Shown here: positions 26,423 through 35,266 of the stretch, piece by piece
Layout of the letters: each line of letters begins with the position of its first letter
How positions within the stretch are numbered: the stretch's first letter is position 1
Source: Deltaproteobacteria bacterium
GTDB taxonomy: Bacteria; Desulfobacterota; Binatia; UTPRO1
Reading direction: 5' to 3'
Length of the DNA stretch: 64,000 bases
Assembly (NCBI GenBank): GCA_016200545.1
Contig: JACQEO010000041.1
Span: 21,013 to 85,012, forward strand
Notes under the pieces: model-generated
What the model was told of the DNA's origin: nothing
Seen by the model: only the letters and a program-made list of their open reading frames with translations
Databases searched by the model: none
Made by a program: the position numbers and the translations under genes

Positions 26423-27034
26423 ATGACCGCGCCAGAAGTTGCGTCGCTAATCATACTGGTCGCGGCCATCACGTTTACACCGGGACCAAACACGACATTG
26501 GCCGCCGCGGTAGGTGCCAATCAAGGTGTAACGCGCGCGTTACCGTTCTGCGTAGCGGTCCCGATCGGCTGGTCCGTGTTGATGCTCAGCTGCATACTGG
26601 GACTCGGGTCGATGCTGCTGGCCGTGCCGGCGGTTACCGTCGCCGTGAAGTGGCTGGGCATCGCGTACTTGGCTGAATTGGCACGGCGCTTCGCGACGAC
26701 CGCTAATGCGGGTAGCGTTCGTGCAGGCCAGCTCACGGTCAGCTTTCGTCAAGGCATTGCGCTCCAGTTCGTCAACGTCAAGGCTTGGATGCTTGCGCTC
26801 ACGCTGACGTCGGGGTGGGTGGTTCCGGCTGCCCGTGGCAATGTGGCGCTGGCTTTTCGGCTTGGGATCGTGCTCGGGATAATGGTTGTCTTCCTGTTCG
26901 CTACCAATTTCGCGTATGCGGTTGTGGGATCTATTCTCAGATCGAGGCTCGCGCACGGGAACGGTCCCGTGTGGATCAATCGCGTGTTGGCGCTCATGCT
27001 GCTCGTTGCTGTAGGGCTACTAGCGGCGACTTAG
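26423..27034 (+). CDS. LysE/RhtB-family exporter
   Basis: A 203-residue membrane protein with the LysE-family opening ILVAAITFTPGPNTTLAAAV and about six hydrophobic segments. These proteins export amino acids or related small metabolites. ATG 26423 is chosen because AGG precedes it and the length then fits the family; ATG 26405 adds six residues. It converges with the cupin gene, overlapping by 4 bases at the stops. Confidence 0.85.
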   Translation: MTAPEVASLIILVAAITFTPGPNTTLAAAVGANQGVTRALPFCVAVPIGWSVLMLSCILGLGSMLLAVPAVTVAVKWLGIAYLAELARRFATTANAGSVRAGQLTVSFRQGIALQFVNVKAWMLALTLTSGWVVPAARGNVALAFRLGIVLGIMVVFLFATNFAYAVVGSILRSRLAHGNGPVWINRVLALMLLVAVGLLAAT

Positions 27035-27432
27035 CGTTTCCCGAGTGGCGGGACGAGCTTGACCTCACGGTGAAACTCATGAAGAAGCGCGCCGGCGTCT
27101 TCGCCGGCGAAAAGGCGCTCGGTGAACTCGGCCCAGCGGAGGCCGGGTCGCATCGTGATGCGGAGTCGGACCGGAGCGTCCGTCGGATTCCAGGCGACGT
27201 GCGGTGTGCCGGCGGGTACGACGATCGTCTGGCCCGCGCCGGCGGTGGTCTCCACACCGTCGATTCGAAACGCAGCCCGGCCCTCGAGTACCGAGAAATG
27301 CTCCTCCATTTCGGGATGCAGGTGCGGCACGGCGCGCCGTCCCGGGCGGGTCCATGTGCTCAGCATTACGAGCCACTCGGCGGTTCGCAGCTCGAACTCG
27401 ATCTGCTCGCCTGTGCGGGGGTTCTCGATCAT
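27031..27432 (-). CDS. Small cupin-domain protein
   Basis: 133 residues, ATG 27432 behind GGAGAT. Cupin motif 1 is complete: RRAVPHLHPEMEEHFSVLEG, with two His and a Glu as metal ligands. Motif 2 is VVPAGTPHVAWNP. A single-domain cupin of this size may be an enzyme or a ligand sensor; the substrate is unknown. Confidence 0.82.
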   Translation of the reverse strand: MIENPRTGEQIEFELRTAEWLVMLSTWTRPGRRAVPHLHPEMEEHFSVLEGRAAFRIDGVETTAGAGQTIVVPAGTPHVAWNPTDAPVRLRITMRPGLRWAEFTERLFAGEDAGALLHEFHREVKLVPPLGKR

Positions 27433-27573
27433 GGGGATCTCCGTGGACTCCGGACATTCTTGACTCGCGAGCACCAGCTCGTTACAGGCAGGTAACTAGC
27501 TGCTGAGCGACCCATAGACAAGCTCGAGGAGAGCCGGGGCGCTCGCGAGCCCTGACGAGTGTAGGTAGCGATC

Positions 27574-28428
27574 ATGGATACGATCGGAGCTACGCTCTTT
27601 GAGAATGAGGGGTTTCTCGAGAGTCCTCGTTGGTACGGGGGCCAACTCTGGATGTCTGATGTGCTGGGCGAGAAAGTGCTGTGCGTCGACGGCGGTGGGT
27701 CGATTCGAACCGTCTGCCAGCTACAAGATCTGCCGTCCGGAATCGGCTTTCTCCCAGATGGTCGCCTGCTCATCGTCACCATGAAGGCCCGACGGCTGCT
27801 GAGCTGCTCAGCGGGTTCAGTGGCCCCGTATCTAGATCTCCGCGATCTGAACGCTGGGACACCAAACGACATGGCGATCGATGAGAGTGGACGCGCGTAC
27901 GTCGGAGATCTCGGCTTCGATCTCTTCGAGCGTCATGCTCGCGGAAGCGATGGACGCCTGATGCTCGTGCGCAACTGCAGAGATGCGTCCGTGGTCGCGG
28001 ACGAACTAGCCTACCCAAACGGGATCGCCCTGACGTCTGCCGGGGACACCCTGATCGTCGCCGAGACCGACGCGGACCGCTTGACCGCCTTCACGATCCG
28101 AGGGGATGGTTCGCTGACGAGGAGAAGAGTATTCGCCCAGCTGCCGGCGGGCTCATCACCTGACGGGCTCTGCCTGGATCAGGAAGGTGCCGCCTGGGTC
28201 GCCGCGTTCAATGGTGAAAGATTTCTTCGGGTCAAATCAGGCGGGCAGGTGATTCAGTGCTTGCGGACGCCCGGGCAGCGGGCGGTCGCGTGCGTGCTCG
28301 GTGGCGTAAGTCGGCGATCGCTCTATTGCTTGATGGCGCGGACCTCGCCCGAGGATTTGCGGCGTGGTGAATCGCAGTCTCGTCTCGAAGTGGTGGACGT
28401 CACAGTGCCTGGTGCCGGAATTCCGTAG
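27574..28428 (+). CDS. SMP-30/gluconolactonase-like beta-propeller
   Basis: 284 residues. The metal-binding positions of the SMP-30/gluconolactonase family are visible: Glu in GFLESPRWYGGQLWMSDVLG, Asn in GTPNDMAIDESGRAYVGD, Asn in AYPNGIALTSAGDTLIVAET, and Asp in SSPDGLCLDQEG. It probably hydrolyses a lactone or related ester in the cytoplasm. It is first in a run of five closely spaced plus-strand genes (27574-30808). Confidence 0.82.
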   Translation: MDTIGATLFENEGFLESPRWYGGQLWMSDVLGEKVLCVDGGGSIRTVCQLQDLPSGIGFLPDGRLLIVTMKARRLLSCSAGSVAPYLDLRDLNAGTPNDMAIDESGRAYVGDLGFDLFERHARGSDGRLMLVRNCRDASVVADELAYPNGIALTSAGDTLIVAETDADRLTAFTIRGDGSLTRRRVFAQLPAGSSPDGLCLDQEGAAWVAAFNGERFLRVKSGGQVIQCLRTPGQRAVACVLGGVSRRSLYCLMARTSPEDLRRGESQSRLEVVDVTVPGAGIP

Positions 28429-28438
28429 GCTAAGGCGG

Positions 28439-28993
28439 ATGATCATCCCGAAGATGGCGGGCGTCTCATTGCGACTCGCGACATTAGCTGATGCTACACC
28501 GCTTCGACGGCTCATCGGCGTATCCGTGCGGACCTTGGCTCGCGGAGACTACAGCGACGTGCAGATCAAAGCGGCACTCAGATCAGCGTGGGCAGTTGAT
28601 ACCCAGTTGATTGAGGACGGGACGTACTTCGTGGGGGAAGCGGCCGGTGCAATCATCGCGTGCGGAGGCTGGAGCTGGCGACGAACCCTGTTCGGTGGCG
28701 ATGACCACCTCGGCCGCCAACCCGACGTGCTCGATCCTGCGCATGATGCTGCTCGGATCCCAGCCTTCTTCATCAACCCACAGTGGGCCCGAAAAGGTAT
28801 AGGCAGCCGAATACTCTTGCGCTGCGAGCGGGAGGCGCGGGCATTTGGTTTCCGATCTCTGGAACTGGTGGCGACGCTGCCAGGCGAACGATTCTACAGA
28901 GCCCACGGCTACTCTGGTGCCGAACGTCGCGAATACGCCCTCGCCGGAGGCCTATCGATCGCGTTCGTTTCCATGCGGAAGGACCTGTCGTAA
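28439..28993 (+). CDS. GNAT-family N-acetyltransferase
   Basis: A 184-residue GNAT protein: VSLRLATLADATPLRRLIGV at the start, then FFINPQWARKGIGSRILLRC (acetyl-CoA motif A) and ATLPGERFYRAHGYSGAERR. It starts 11 bases after the lactonase stop. ATG 28439 is used, though ATG 28454 gives almost the same protein. The substrate is unknown. Confidence 0.82.
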   Translation: MIIPKMAGVSLRLATLADATPLRRLIGVSVRTLARGDYSDVQIKAALRSAWAVDTQLIEDGTYFVGEAAGAIIACGGWSWRRTLFGGDDHLGRQPDVLDPAHDAARIPAFFINPQWARKGIGSRILLRCEREARAFGFRSLELVATLPGERFYRAHGYSGAERREYALAGGLSIAFVSMRKDLS

Positions 28994-29026
28994 CGTCAAG
29001 AGGGACCCCTATTTGGGTAGTGCCCT

Positions 29027-29590
29027 ATGGTGCATTTCAGCGATTTCAGCGTCGCGCGCGATCTGCTTCGGAACCGGGGCGCCGCTTCCATCGAACACAT
29101 TGAAGGTGACCTGCTGTCGCATCTGGAAGGAACCGCTGCCCTGCTGGCAAGCTGGGGTGCGGATTTGACGCTCCAACTTGCCGGGCTCTGCCACGCGGCC
29201 TACGGAACCGACGGCCTCTCCGCATCGCTGCTCACGCTTGGGGAGCGGCGGATTCTGATCCGCGCCATAGGGGCCGATGCCGAGCGTCTTGTGTACCTCT
29301 ACGCCGCCTGTATTCGGGACGATCTGTATCCTCGCTTCGGTCGCGATGCTCGCCTCGACCTCCGAGACCGATTTACAGGTGCGACACGTCTCCTCCCTCA
29401 AGACGAAGTACGCAACTTCGTCGAGCTCACATTCGCCAACGAACTTGAACTCGCCCGTCGCCTTCCCGCTTTCGCCGCAACCTACCGTACCGGCCTTGTC
29501 GAGCTCTTTCGGCGCTGCCGCGCGTACGCGAGCCGGGCTGCCTATCGATGCTTTCTCGACACTTTCTCCGCGCGAGCCGCACGCCTCTGA
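29027..29590 (+). CDS. DUF6817-type HD-like protein
   Basis: 187 residues with an HD-like helical core: IEHIEGDLLSHLEGTAALLA, WGADLTLQLAGLCHAAYGTD and GERRILIRAIGADAERLVYL. The spaced His residues and the GLCHAAYGTDG motif match what I recall of DUF6817, often found beside or fused to biosynthetic enzymes. Its role is unknown. It lies 9 bases upstream of the methyltransferase and should be co-expressed with it. Confidence 0.65.
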   Translation: MVHFSDFSVARDLLRNRGAASIEHIEGDLLSHLEGTAALLASWGADLTLQLAGLCHAAYGTDGLSASLLTLGERRILIRAIGADAERLVYLYAACIRDDLYPRFGRDARLDLRDRFTGATRLLPQDEVRNFVELTFANELELARRLPAFAATYRTGLVELFRRCRAYASRAAYRCFLDTFSARAARL

Positions 29591-29599
29591 GATCCACCA

Positions 29600-30397
29600 A
29601 TGCCACGCTGCATGGATTACGACCCGATCGCCGGTGAGTACGATCGGCGCTACCTCGACAATGAATACCCAGGCGTCGAGCGCACGCTTGTCGATTGCGT
29701 CGGTGATGCTCCCGGTCTTCATGCGCTCGAGGTCGGATGCGGCACTGGGCATTGGCTCGGATTGCTCGCCGAACGAGGCATCACAGCAACGGGTCTAGAC
29801 GCCTCCACCCGGATGCTCACTCATGCCAGGATCAACGCACCCTCCGCTAACCTCGTACATGGCCTCGCCGAGAGACTTCCGTTCGCGGAGGACACCTTCG
29901 ACCGAGTGTTTTGCATCAACGCCTTCCACCATTTCAGCGATAGGGCAGGCTTCCTGGGCGAGGCGGGTCGCGTGCTCCGACACGGCGGCTCGATGCTCAT
30001 AGTCGGCCTCGACCCGCACACGGGACTCGATCGATGGTTTCTCTACGAGTACTTCGAGGGCACCCTCGCGATCGACAAGAGTCGGTTTCCCTCCTCGAGA
30101 GAGATCCGGCACGCTCTCCGCGCGACCGGGTTTCAAGACTGTCGGACCTTCGAAGCCGAGCACCTCGAGGGCCTCGTTCCGGCCGAGCAAGCACTCGCGG
30201 CTGGGAGGCTGAGCAAAACGACAACCTCGCAGCTGGGCGTTCTCACCGACACCGAATACGGGAGGGGTCTGACGCGCGTGCACGAGGAAGCCGCTCGCGC
30301 GAGGGCACGCGGCGAAACCCTCGTGTTGACCTCAGACTTGCGGCTGTTTGCGACGGTCGCCTCGAAGGGAGAGAAATACCGCCGCCGACGGCGCTAG
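29600..30397 (+). CDS. SAM-dependent class I methyltransferase
   Basis: 265 residues. SAM motif I is LEVGCGTGHWLGLLAERG, followed by GLDAS (acidic ribose-binding position), LPFAEDTFDRVFCINAFHHF and RVLRHGGSMLIVG. It is a Methyltransf_11-type small-molecule enzyme; the acceptor cannot be told. It follows the DUF6817-like gene closely. Confidence 0.85.
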   Translation: MPRCMDYDPIAGEYDRRYLDNEYPGVERTLVDCVGDAPGLHALEVGCGTGHWLGLLAERGITATGLDASTRMLTHARINAPSANLVHGLAERLPFAEDTFDRVFCINAFHHFSDRAGFLGEAGRVLRHGGSMLIVGLDPHTGLDRWFLYEYFEGTLAIDKSRFPSSREIRHALRATGFQDCRTFEAEHLEGLVPAEQALAAGRLSKTTTSQLGVLTDTEYGRGLTRVHEEAARARARGETLVLTSDLRLFATVASKGEKYRRRRR

Positions 30398-30454
30398 AGT
30401 GGACGAGCACGGCGAGCCCATGGCGCCGTCCCCGCCCGGATCGAGGAGACGTCA

Positions 30455-30808
30455 ATGTCCGATTGTGTGCTGTGTCAGATCGTCGACGGTAAGCTTCGAG
30501 CGAAGGTGCTGTACCAGGATGACCTCGTCCTCGCCTTGGACCTGCCGCAGGACCACCCTGTCAGGCTGGCGCCCGTCCACTTTCTCGTCATCCCGAAGGA
30601 ACACCTACCGTCCGCACGGGAAACCGACACGAGACACGAACCGGCGCTCGGTCGGCTGGTGACCGTGGCCGCACGAATCGCGCGCGACATGGGCATGGAA
30701 TCGACCGGCTACCGCCTGGCGAGCAATACGGGAGACGACGCAGGGCAAACCGTCTTCCACTTGCACCTCCACTGTCTCGGCGGGCGGAAGCTCGGACCGG
30801 AGGGCTAG
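30455..30808 (+). CDS. HIT-family nucleotide-binding protein
   Basis: 117 residues, complete. Zinc-type CVLCQI is at the N-terminus, and the histidine triad is in GQTVFHLHLHCLGGRKLG near the C-terminus. HIT proteins hydrolyse AMP-linked substrates such as adenosine 5'-phosphoramidate. It is the last gene in the plus-strand run. The 30809-30987 gap shows nothing further. Confidence 0.9.
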   Translation: MSDCVLCQIVDGKLRAKVLYQDDLVLALDLPQDHPVRLAPVHFLVIPKEHLPSARETDTRHEPALGRLVTVAARIARDMGMESTGYRLASNTGDDAGQTVFHLHLHCLGGRKLGPEG

Positions 30809-30987
30809 GGGCCGCTCGCGCCGATGACGGTCCGGCCGAGGGCTATGCCGGGTCGTTCGATCAGATGAAGGAGAAGCCACCCACCGCCATAGATGGGACC
30901 TCGTGACCTGCTCTCAGAACCTGGGCCATCCGGCGTTGACCCGGTCTGGAGGCGAAGAGGCTGACTTCATGCTCCGCCGTCGGCGGC

Positions 30988-31335
30988 TCAAGCAGCGCGC
31001 GTCAACCTGAACGCTGTACGGATCTCGTCGAATGGAACACGAACCGTGCTGCCCCTTCGCTCGATGAGCCCGATCTCGATCAGTGCCTGCACGTCCCCAT
31101 GGACGTTCTTGACGTTGCGCTGAACCTGGCGGGTGAGCTCGCGAACCGAGAGCGGTCCCGACGACTGAAGCACAGTCAGCAACGTCCAGCGCTTGGGCGT
31201 GATGCGCCGGAACAACACCTCCGGGGATTCGAAGCTGATGACCTTGCCGGCACGACGACCCGTCCGCCATGCTTTGGCAAACCGCCTCAGAGAGTGTTCC
31301 AGGCCCGAGATCTCGATCGTCACCGTGCGTTTCAT
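30988..31335 (-). CDS. wHTH antitoxin (TumA-like, COG4190-type)
   Basis: 115 residues with a winged helix: FRRITPKRWTLLTVLQSSG, PLSVRELTRQVQRNVKNVHG, DVQALIEIGLIERRG. The pattern matches predicted regulators encoded beside TumE-type toxins. Its ATG overlaps the toxin stop by 4 bases, so the order is toxin then antitoxin. It probably represses the pair through the palindrome at 31619-31638. Confidence 0.8.
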   Translation of the reverse strand: MKRTVTIEISGLEHSLRRFAKAWRTGRRAGKVISFESPEVLFRRITPKRWTLLTVLQSSGPLSVRELTRQVQRNVKNVHGDVQALIEIGLIERRGSTVRVPFDEIRTAFRLTRAA

Positions 31336-31619
31336 CGTAGCCTTCCCATCGCGCGCACGTCACGCATGAAGTTGCTCAGCAGGGCGTCGACTGTCGTGAA
31401 CCGATAGGGCTCCGTGCGCGAGCCAATGTGTCGGTGATCTCCCTTGCCGGTCTCGTTGTCGTAGCGCAGCACGCACCTCCCGCCACGTACGTAGGCGAGG
31501 CGATACTTGTAGCCATGCGGCCGATCTGCTGTTGGCCTGGGTAGCTTCCAGAGAATCAGTTCGACGAAGCCACCTTGCTCGAGTTCCTTTCGCTCGCGAA
31601 GCAGCGGTTGTACCCGCAT
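31332..31619 (-). CDS. TumE-type toxin (DUF6516-like)
   Basis: 95 residues: GGFVELILWKLPRPTADRPH, GYKYRLAYVRGGRCVLRYDN, and GDHRHIGSRTEPYRF. The 'RYDNETGKGDHRH' pattern is what I associate with TumE/DUF6516 toxins. The start codon lies in the left arm of an inverted repeat, consistent with autoregulation. It pairs with the downstream wHTH gene. Confidence 0.78.
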   Translation of the reverse strand: MRVQPLLRERKELEQGGFVELILWKLPRPTADRPHGYKYRLAYVRGGRCVLRYDNETGKGDHRHIGSRTEPYRFTTVDALLSNFMRDVRAMGRLR

Positions 31620-31638
31620 GTTGGTGTGTATACCAACA
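31619..31638. promoter_or_regulatory. Operator-like palindrome of the TumE/TumA pair
   Basis: TGTTGGT (31619-31625) and ACCAACA (31632-31638) flank GTGTAT. The repeat begins at the toxin's start codon on the minus strand. Layout and symmetry parallel the operator at 6987-7017. A promoter should lie just beyond, at about 31640-31680. Confidence 0.55.
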
Positions 31639-31946
31639 CGTGCGTTGCAAACAAGCCCGATCTACGCGGAGACACGTCAATCACCGCGAGTCCGGATCGT
31701 GATCATCGACGAGAAACCGCGACGGCGCCGGGGCGAATGACCGTCGAGGCGGCGTGAGCGCGTGCTCCCGAGCGCTGCTGTCGGATGCTAGTCGGCTACC
31801 GTGGTTTGCAGGGAACGTTCGAGGCGCGTAGGTTGCGTGAGCGCTCCACAAGGTCGTTCGGTCGACGCTCAGGTCGCGGCCGGACGGGCAACGTCGCGAG
31901 GAAGGAGGACATGTCTATGACGTAACGACCAATACGGAGGGACGAA
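31639..31946. other. Intergenic region without a recognised gene
   Basis: About 300 bases between the TumE-type pair and the next plus-strand gene. Short open stretches exist on both strands but none has a convincing start or protein character. The region should hold the promoter of the TA pair on the left; a GAAGGAGGA followed by ATG near 31912 opens only a two-codon frame. Confidence 0.5.
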
Positions 31947-32261
31947 ATGCCGCTTCGCATGAAGGACACGCCATGCTCGCTGTGCGATACTTGTCGCCAC
32001 GCGATCATCACCCGCGCGCTCGGCCGCAACGAACGGGAGATCCGTTGCCGGATGCTCTCAGATCAACGCGTGGCACCGATGGCAGAGTGCAGCGACTATC
32101 GCGACCGCACGACGGCTACCTTGCACGAGATGAGCGACATGGCATGGCGCGTTCGTTTGCTGCCGGACGGCGCGGTGGAGATCCTTCATCCCGATGAGAT
32201 CGAACCGCGCAAGAAGTATGTGCGAGTTCCTGGGTTCCTCGCTCGGTATGACGACGACTGA
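31947..32261 (+). CDS. Small Cys-containing hypothetical protein
   Basis: 104 residues with CSLCDTCRHAIITRALGRNE, then IRCRM and ECSDYRDR. The C-x2-C-x2-C ... C ... C-x-D-Y pattern resembles small proteins predicted to bind Zn. The second half (WRVRLLPDGAVEILHPDEIE) is beta-rich. RBS GGAGGGA is 7 bases upstream of ATG 31947. Its function is unknown. Confidence 0.65.
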   Translation: MPLRMKDTPCSLCDTCRHAIITRALGRNEREIRCRMLSDQRVAPMAECSDYRDRTTATLHEMSDMAWRVRLLPDGAVEILHPDEIEPRKKYVRVPGFLARYDDD

Positions 32262-32704
32262 ATAGGGGATCCTGTGCGAGACGACGGAACCACCCTGACT
32301 CAGCGATCAATCGAGGAAGGATGAAGTGATCCAGGGGGAATCCGAACAGCTGCCGGTATGAGCGCGCGAGAGTTCTCTGGCAGTACCTCGGCACGCGCGC
32401 GCCGCTACGGCGCCGCCACGTCGATGAGTCTCCCCCGGCGAAGCCGTTCTCACCCTTGGGCCCGCATCCATTCTCCGCGCTCTTCCCGTCCGGGAACGGA
32501 TCCTTCACCGGCTTCTTCCTCCGGGGCGAGGACACACGTCGTCAGCGGCATGGGCGTCGCTCCCGCCGAGCGCTTCTTGATCGACCGTCGCCGCCAACCG
32601 GAAATCCTCGTGGCGCTCTCCCCGCTCTCACGAACGAGGCACCCGCGACAGTTTTTGCGCCGCAACGCTCGCTGATGACGTCGTCCGTTCCAATGTAGCA
32701 AGCC
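32262..32704. other. Gap behind the YD-repeat gene; no immunity gene seen
   Basis: This 440-base stretch follows the C-terminus of the giant YD-repeat gene. Overlapping short frames occur on both strands (for example 32450-32701 on minus, 32358-32675 on plus), but all are Arg/Ser/Pro-rich and lack ribosome sites or recognisable motifs. If the YD-repeat protein carries a toxin tip, a cognate immunity gene would be expected here, but none can be supported. Confidence 0.5.
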
Positions 32705-35266
32705 TCAGGGGTTGAGGTCCCCGCGGTTCGTGAATCCGCCGGCAGCGTTGCTCCCGCGGGTCGTGTTGCCGGCGGCGTTCTCGAAGTGCGCTTGCTCGAT
32801 GCCGATGTCGTTGAGATTCCTCTGCAGCCTGTCACTCGCGCGCTCGGCTCCGTTGGCGGCTTGGCGCGCAGCCCTCTCTGCGACCTGCCGCGCGACTTCG
32901 TCGTTGGCGAGACGGACGGCTCTGCTTTCGAGCGCGGTACCGGCCTCCGAGATTCCCATCCCGGCGGCGTCGACCACGGCGAGCGCCAGATCGACGCATT
33001 GTGCGTAGAACTCGCCGTCGAGGTAGTCGCTGCTCGAGCGATTGATCTGTCTGGATGGCGGCCGGAAGAGCTGGTCGTAGAGCGTCGGACCAGGATCGAA
33101 GCCGAGCTTGACTGCCGTCAGGTTGACGACGGCGTCTATTCCGACCTCCAAGGCCAACATGGGGTTGGTCGCGAGCTGAATGTCCGCGTTGTAGCGCTCC
33201 TCGAAGCCCGTGAACGTTTCGTACCAGTCGAGCCCCGAGGGATCGTTGACGTCGAGAGGATCGTTCAGCGCGTAGCGGTAGAGGTTGGGGTCGTTACCGG
33301 CGAACCCGCTCGGGTCCTTGGCCGTCCAGCATCCCGTCACCGCGTCGTAGTCGCGCGCGCCGAAGCGGACGAGCTTAGTGTCGGGGTCATACAGGCCGCC
33401 GGCGAAGCCGAAGGGCTGGAAGCCAGGATTGGTATCCTGCGTGACCCGGCCGAAGGTGTCGTAGTCGAGGCGCTGCGCGATCGCGCCGGTCGCGGCGTTC
33501 ACCACGAGACGCACGCTCCCGATGGTGTCGCTGATCACGCGGAAGGCGACGCCTCCCTTCACGAGATACGCCGGAACGGTGCCGCCGGTGTAGACGAACC
33601 GGCTCACGATCGTGCCGTTGCCGTCGAGCTCGGCGACGGGGCGCAGGAGGCCGTCGTAGAGGAAGCCTTGCACGAGCGTCCCGTTCACCTTCTTGCCGAC
33701 CCGCCGGGTCTGGCCGTCCACGACGTAGGTGATGGCGGTCGTGTCGGGAAGCGTCACGGTCAAGAGGCTGCCGATCACGTCGTACTCGTACGTGGTGGTC
33801 TGGGAGCCGGCGGTGGTCTTGCTCTCGCGGTCGCCGGCGGGGGTGTAGGTGAAGCTCGTCGTGCCGTATTGCGTGAGCCTATCCTGCGCGTCGGTCGTCG
33901 TACTCACGTGCACCCCCGCGACCGTGGCGTCCGTGCGATTGCCGTTGTCGTCGTAGGTGTAGCTCTCGGACGGCGCGCCGTTCTTGGTGACGGTGATCAA
34001 TTGCCCGACCTGGTCGAAAGTGTAGTCGTAGGTGTCGGTGACGCCGCCGATGGTCTCGACCTTCTGGACGATGCGGCCGATCGCGTCCCGCGTCACCGTC
34101 TCGGCGTAGACCGGCGTTGCGTTGGCGCTCGCGGCGTAGCTCGTGAGCTCGGCGAACGTGTTGTAGCCGACCGTGTCGGTCACGACGCCGAGCGTGTGTC
34201 CGGTCACGAGCCCGTTCGTTGCGTCGTGGGTGAGGCTCAAAGCGCCCGCGCCGGTCAGCTGGCTGTCGGGGTCGTAGGTGTAGCCGATGGTAGGGGTGCC
34301 GCCGACGGTCTGGCTCGCCACCCGAAGCAAGGCGTCGTACGTGCGCGTCACGCTCCCGGGGACGGGACCGCTCATCGTTTCGCCGACCGAAAGCAAGCCG
34401 TCGTAGGTGTAGTCGATGACGACCCCGCTCGCGCCGGCGACTTCCGCGAGGCGTCCAGTGGCGTCGTAGTCGAAGGTGTCGACGAGCGGGGGACCGCCGA
34501 GGTTCTGCGTGCGCGTGACCGGCCGTCCCGCGGTGTCGTAGCCGATGGTCATCGCGTCGGTGCCCGTGCGCGTCACGCCCGTCATGGCGCGATCGAGGTC
34601 GTAGGCGAAGGCGAGGGTGCCGGTGCCCGGCACCGTGGGCGGCGTCGTCAGGATCAGCTCGTTCCGATCCGAGAAGGCGAGCGTGTGCGCCGGCCGTCCC
34701 GGCGGCGTCACGCTGACCAGGTTCCCGGACGCATCATAGGCGAGGGCGACGACCTTGCCGCTCGGCAACGTCTTCGTCGTGACCCTTCCCGCGAGGTCAT
34801 GACTGAGTGAGCTCGTGCGCCCGAGGGCGTCCGTGATGGTGTCGACGAAGCCGTCGGCGTCATAGGTGTACGTGAGCGTGCGCGCGGTCGGGCCGGTGCC
34901 GGCCGTGAGTGTCGCGAGTCGTCCGCGCGCGTCGTAGGTCACCTGCTTGGGCGCGAGGTTCCCGAGCTGGATCGACACGAGCCGGCCGAGGGCGTCGATC
35001 GTCATCGTCGACACGCGACCAGCGGCACTCGTGGCGACGAACGTCTTGGTCGCCGCCGTGTAGGTGGTAGTAGTCGTGTTCCCGCCGATGGTCGCCGTGT
35101 TGGTCTGGCTCGTCAGCGAGAGCGGATCGTGCGGGTCGGCGAGGGTGACAGTCCGATTCGACGTCAGCGTGAACGTCGGGGAGCTCGGGAAATCGAGCGA
35201 CGTCGCGGTCACGATCGGCGCCTGCATGCCGAAGCGTGGGTCGGGGCCAACCGTCGTGTCCGACAC
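32705..35266 (-). CDS. C-terminal part of the giant YD-repeat (RHS) protein
   Basis: The frame holds many YD repeats (for example YDARGRLATLTAG, YDTAGRPVTRTQN, YDAVTGCWTAKDPSGFAGND). The RHS core ends in NLYRYALNDPLDVNDPSG. After it come about 165 residues of unrelated tip, including an Ala/Arg-rich helical segment and the tail SNAAGGFTNRGDLNP. In RHS proteins this variable tip is often a toxin, but I recognise no fold. The start at 35266 is not natural: the frame continues upstream as DAGTIHTTTPDGTV and joins the previous piece through a one-base deletion near 35314. Confidence 0.82.
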   Translation of the reverse strand: MSDTTVGPDPRFGMQAPIVTATSLDFPSSPTFTLTSNRTVTLADPHDPLSLTSQTNTATIGGNTTTTTYTAATKTFVATSAAGRVSTMTIDALGRLVSIQLGNLAPKQVTYDARGRLATLTAGTGPTARTLTYTYDADGFVDTITDALGRTSSLSHDLAGRVTTKTLPSGKVVALAYDASGNLVSVTPPGRPAHTLAFSDRNELILTTPPTVPGTGTLAFAYDLDRAMTGVTRTGTDAMTIGYDTAGRPVTRTQNLGGPPLVDTFDYDATGRLAEVAGASGVVIDYTYDGLLSVGETMSGPVPGSVTRTYDALLRVASQTVGGTPTIGYTYDPDSQLTGAGALSLTHDATNGLVTGHTLGVVTDTVGYNTFAELTSYAASANATPVYAETVTRDAIGRIVQKVETIGGVTDTYDYTFDQVGQLITVTKNGAPSESYTYDDNGNRTDATVAGVHVSTTTDAQDRLTQYGTTSFTYTPAGDRESKTTAGSQTTTYEYDVIGSLLTVTLPDTTAITYVVDGQTRRVGKKVNGTLVQGFLYDGLLRPVAELDGNGTIVSRFVYTGGTVPAYLVKGGVAFRVISDTIGSVRLVVNAATGAIAQRLDYDTFGRVTQDTNPGFQPFGFAGGLYDPDTKLVRFGARDYDAVTGCWTAKDPSGFAGNDPNLYRYALNDPLDVNDPSGLDWYETFTGFEERYNADIQLATNPMLALEVGIDAVVNLTAVKLGFDPGPTLYDQLFRPPSRQINRSSSDYLDGEFYAQCVDLALAVVDAAGMGISEAGTALESRAVRLANDEVARQVAERAARQAANGAERASDRLQRNLNDIGIEQAHFENAAGNTTRGSNAAGGFTNRGDLNP

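Noticed and set aside
30914..31363. Overlapping minus-strand ORF of 149 codons across the TumA-like gene
   Set aside because: It shares bases with a wHTH gene that has a clear motif and a 4-base overlap with its toxin.
32786..34810. A 674-codon plus-strand ORF
   Set aside because: Antisense to YD repeats; Val/Gly/Arg-rich without motifs.
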